DNA of 64,000 nt from Asparagopsis taxiformis. Lineage: Eukaryota; Rhodophyta; Florideophyceae; Bonnemaisoniales; Bonnemaisoniaceae. Positions 60,743-64,000 of the stretch are shown one piece after another. The stretch is from assembly GCA_030407315.1 (NCBI GenBank), contig JALQPE010002603.1, forward strand, positions 62,001-126,000, in the 5' to 3' direction. Below the pieces are notes generated by a model. That model did no database searches, was not told the origin of the DNA, and saw only the letters and a program-made list of their open reading frames with translations. Position numbers and translations under genes: made by a program. Position 1 is the stretch's first letter; every line of letters starts with the position of its first letter.

Positions 60743-63700
60743 ATGCGCCCCGCTGCGGAGGATGGCCCTAGCGACATTCGTACCCCTGCTGCAGCGTCAA
60801 ACTTCAACGCAGCGACGAACCAGGCCAGCTCGGGACGGATGCCCAGTACCGGTCCGGCAGGCGAAATCACTGGTTCGGGGGGTACGAAGCATCCAGCACG
60901 CTCCATTCCGGTTTCGGGAGGCACGAAGCGCCCTGCTCGCTCTGCAAGACCCTCCAGTGGAGGCACGAAGCACCCTGCTCGCTCCAACGTCACCGAAGCT
61001 ACTACGCAGGACGTAACCGAAGTGGACGACGAACCGGAGGTGGCGGAAAGCATTCGTGAGCAGCAGGGGACGCAAATTACGGTGCCCAAGTTTGTGACGT
61101 CGGATTACGTCGGAGAAGGAGCGACTGTGCTGGTGAGGCAGCTAGTGGAACCGGCCGTGACCCTTCGGGATGTGAAAGAAGACCACGTGGAGGACCTGCG
61201 CAACAATATGTTGGCTGTGGGGTATGTGAGCTCTTCGCGTATCACTGTGACGGTGCTGAGGTCGCAGAACACGCATCTGCCCGCCGACACGCGTCTGTTC
61301 CAGAATGGCAAATTCCATGCCAATGCGAACGTGACCGTGATCGACGGACTGCATCGTCTCAATGCTATGCATAGCATTGCCGATGACTTCACTCGCCTCA
61401 CCCGTATGCACAGAACCAAGCTGCCACAGGACGCAAACCGCTTGCGCTGGGTTACTCAGCCTCTGGATGTGTACTACCTTCGCCGCAAGGACGACAGTGA
61501 TCTTCAGCCTCATGAGATCATCCACAAGAGTGCAGAGTCGAACCATACGACTGGGACGCAACTGACGGAGCGCTCCCTGGTTCGAATCTTGTCGTCCATC
61601 CAGCAGTTCATCCGTACGATTGCTGTTGCAAATAACGTGGAAAACGCTGGCGACTTGCGTGAGTCTGATGTCATCCGAACATTGTTCGAGGCGCAGTTCA
61701 TGGGGATGATGAATTCAACGAACACGGCCCGGCGGTGGACGCGTTTGGCTATAGCAACGCTGAAGCATCCTGTTCTCGACGACGTGTTGCGGGAGCTGAA
61801 CAATTCCGAGCGCCGCAACGAGATTGGGATAACGCACCTGGACCACAAGATAGTGCGCGAGTTGCTGGAAGAAAACTTTGTCTTCGTCTTGCGTGGTCTT
61901 TCGGAGTACTTGAACCCTGCTCATGGTGGACGTCCGGATGGACGCTTTGACGTGAACGACTTCTATACATACGTCCGTCGCGTGACTGCAATAGCAAATT
62001 CTCTGTACGCTGTGTATGGGCGCCCAAAGAGTATTATGCGCAAGTCATTTCTGAGCACAGAGATGGCAATTGGGTCGGTTAAGCAGCCGAAGGAGTTGCA
62101 ATGGCATCTCACCAATGCCATTGCAATGTATAGAGGGGACGACCGGAGCAGTGAGGTTCGAATGCGACGGAGAACCACGCGTTTACAGGATTTGGAAACG
62201 AACTTGAAAGAGTTTTTCAATCCGACATTGAAGAAGAAGACTAAGGCTCGACGCAAACGCCGCCCTTCTGCTGCCAATGTGAGACTCACTCACAAGAAGC
62301 AGCGGAATGTCGAACATGAGCCTGCTTCGCATAGCATCCGCCGCCGTTCACAGCGACTTCGCTCGACGGGGAGCACACGCCTCGAGGAAGAAGAGCCGGT
62401 TGTGGTACAACAATCCGCCGGGAAGAAGAGCAGGCCGTTGTTGATAAACCCACCGATCAACAACAAGCCACTGCTTCCGGTGATGAGGTTGACGAAGACT
62501 CCGCCCGTTCCCCCGATTCTGCCGTTGAGATTGTCCCCCAAGATAACCAACGTGCTGGTGCGACTCCCTCCAACCAAGAATCTGTCCATAACGTTTCGGA
62601 CGAGGAAGAAAACAACAGTGCAGATGAGGGCCAAGTCGAAAGCAAGGGGGTCCGCGAAGTGACAATTACACTCACTGTTCCGGAAGGAGTCGAAGTCGAT
62701 GAAGACGGTTACATCGTTCGTGACTCTCCTTCTGAACACGACCTCCTGTTCGACGACCGGATGCCATCTCTTCCCGACGATTTCGAAGTCAAAGACCGAG
62801 CTGAAGGGCATCATCTGGCGCAGCGTCCCGCGGACGTCATCGCATCGGTGAGGGTTGGTTGTCTGCCCCCGATTGAGCTCAGGTTGTTATTGGAGAGTGT
62901 GGAAATCGATGAGGAGGGCAGAGAGGTGAGGTATTTGAAGCAAGTGGCGATGGACCCTGTGTTTGAGGGGCTGCATATTCCGGAACAACATCGGGCTCGT
63001 CATCTTGTTTTCGAGATCGACACCATCTATCCGATGTTTTTCGCAGCGTGGAAGATGGCTGCCAAGGCGATGTGTGAGCCTACATCGACGTTTCTACCCT
63101 CGAGGCTAGACTTCGCCCAGGTTGCGCGAATGTCTACAAGCTGGAAGGATTCGTATGAGGCCGGCACTGGTATGGCGTACTTCCACAATTGCCGAACGGA
63201 AATCAACGAGCGAGGGTATACGGTGATGCACAATTTCGCGGATGTAAGCTACCTCGATGCGTCGGACAAGTTCCCATTTGACTTGGGTCTCATGGAAGAA
63301 ATTCCTATCCAGGAATTGTTTCGGTACTTTTTGGGAACGTGGGAGGGGGAGGAGGTGCACAAGGACCCTGGGAACCGGCAGCTGTGGAGTCCCATTGTCA
63401 ATACGGGGGACGATGAAACAGATGAGAAGAACCGGAATGAGGGGAGGGCTCGCTTCACGTCTACGCGCCACTGCCTGGTTGACTATGCCGAGAACGATGA
63501 GACGCATATCGACCGGTTCAAGTTTGTGACGCGGCGAGCCCTGCTGGATGTGTGGTTGGGAATCCTTGTCCGGCTGATAGGGCTGGAGGAGTGCGGTTTA
63601 CCGGGAGAAAAACTTGTCATGCCGGCATCTGGGGGACGGTTTTTGATAACGGGAAAGGGGTGTCCTCGGCAGGTCCCACACAATGATTTCCCTGTTCCTC

Positions 63701-64000
63701 CTCGCGACCGCAAAGATCAACTTCCGGGTTACTTTGTTATTGCCAACGGAGATGACCCATTCCCTATCTGGGTGTGTCCAGGGTCCCACAAGTACGTCTT
63801 TTCCAAAGCGCTGGAATTAGATATGTACGCCAAGACGATGAAGCTGAAGAAGGTAATCGTTCCGCCACGTTCAGTCTTCATCGGTCACGGCTATGTACAA
63901 CATGCCGGGGCAGGGCATGTCGACAGAGTTGTGTCACACACGACAACGAGGTATCACACGTATTTCAGGAATGCGTCATATCCGATTCCCGACAATGTTT
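60743..64000 (+). pseudogene. Third copy of the 1318-aa ParB-dioxygenase gene, 5'-truncated and frameshifted, runs off the window
   Basis: From TGCGCCCCGCTGCGGAGG onward the sequence follows the outer copy from 50084 almost base for base. The translated difference noticed is SLYAVYG for SLYAAYG. One G is missing from the GCCGGGGAAG run (51757 region of the outer copy; about 62421 here). The frame is therefore lost at the acidic linker and resumes in another frame. The first ~124 residues are replaced by the paralogue's tail. The dioxygenase motifs HND, PGSH and QHAGAG are present before the window end. Confidence 0.85.

Overview
This window looks like nuclear DNA of a red alga, most likely an intron-poor florideophyte such as Chondrus. 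That is an inference from gene content: plastid-targeted Cpn10, a CASTOR/POLLUX-type channel, a TPLATE-like protein and AP-3 mu, nearly all intronless and tightly packed, lying next to a large block of transposons. The species cannot be fixed from the sequence alone.

Region 1 (1-15100) is a compact host gene island. It holds an anoctamin/TMEM16 gene (-), a CASTOR/POLLUX-like ion channel (+), a coiled-coil protein (+), a TPLATE-like adaptor subunit (-), a plastid chaperonin 10 (+), a two-exon FAM32A-like gene (-), AP-3 mu (-) and a secreted tandem-DM13 protein (-). Intergenic gaps are from 9 to about 500 bases, with several divergent and convergent pairs. Region 2 (15100-18446) has no gene I can support and contains degenerate repeats.

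Region 3 (18447-56103) is a nest of two related large DNA transposons. All four ends share a terminal inverted repeat of about 34 bp beginning CGTCTGTGTT. The outer element (18447-56103, about 19.6 kb without its insert) carries five genes: a broken Plavaka-like DDE transposase (+), two overlapping unknown ORFs (-), a 1081-aa DNA (N6-adenine/N4-cytosine) methyltransferase fused to a SET-like domain (-), and a 1318-aa ParB-like/2OG-Fe(II) dioxygenase-like fusion (+). The inner element (22298-40401, 18.1 kb) inserted in reverse orientation into the transposase gene. It left a 2-bp AC duplication whose removal restores the transposase reading frame. It keeps both element arms and its own ParB-dioxygenase gene, but its middle is replaced by a 6-kb structure with 1.6-kb inverted arms. 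About 13 copies of a 180-200 bp repeat with two internal palindromes are scattered through both elements.

Region 4 (56104-64000) is older and recombined material of the same gene family: a fragment of a dioxygenase tail, three identical 33-nt palindromes, a divergent and frameshifted ParB-dioxygenase paralogue, and, joined abruptly at about 60743, a third near-identical copy of the 1318-aa gene with a 1-bp deletion that runs off the window.

Taken together, the elements look like cargo-bearing transposons that may write and erase DNA or chromatin marks on themselves. A candidate methyltransferase, a candidate histone/protein methyltransferase domain, a ParB-like DNA-binding module and a candidate oxidative demodification enzyme travel with a transposase. 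The enzymatic roles are inferred from motifs only.
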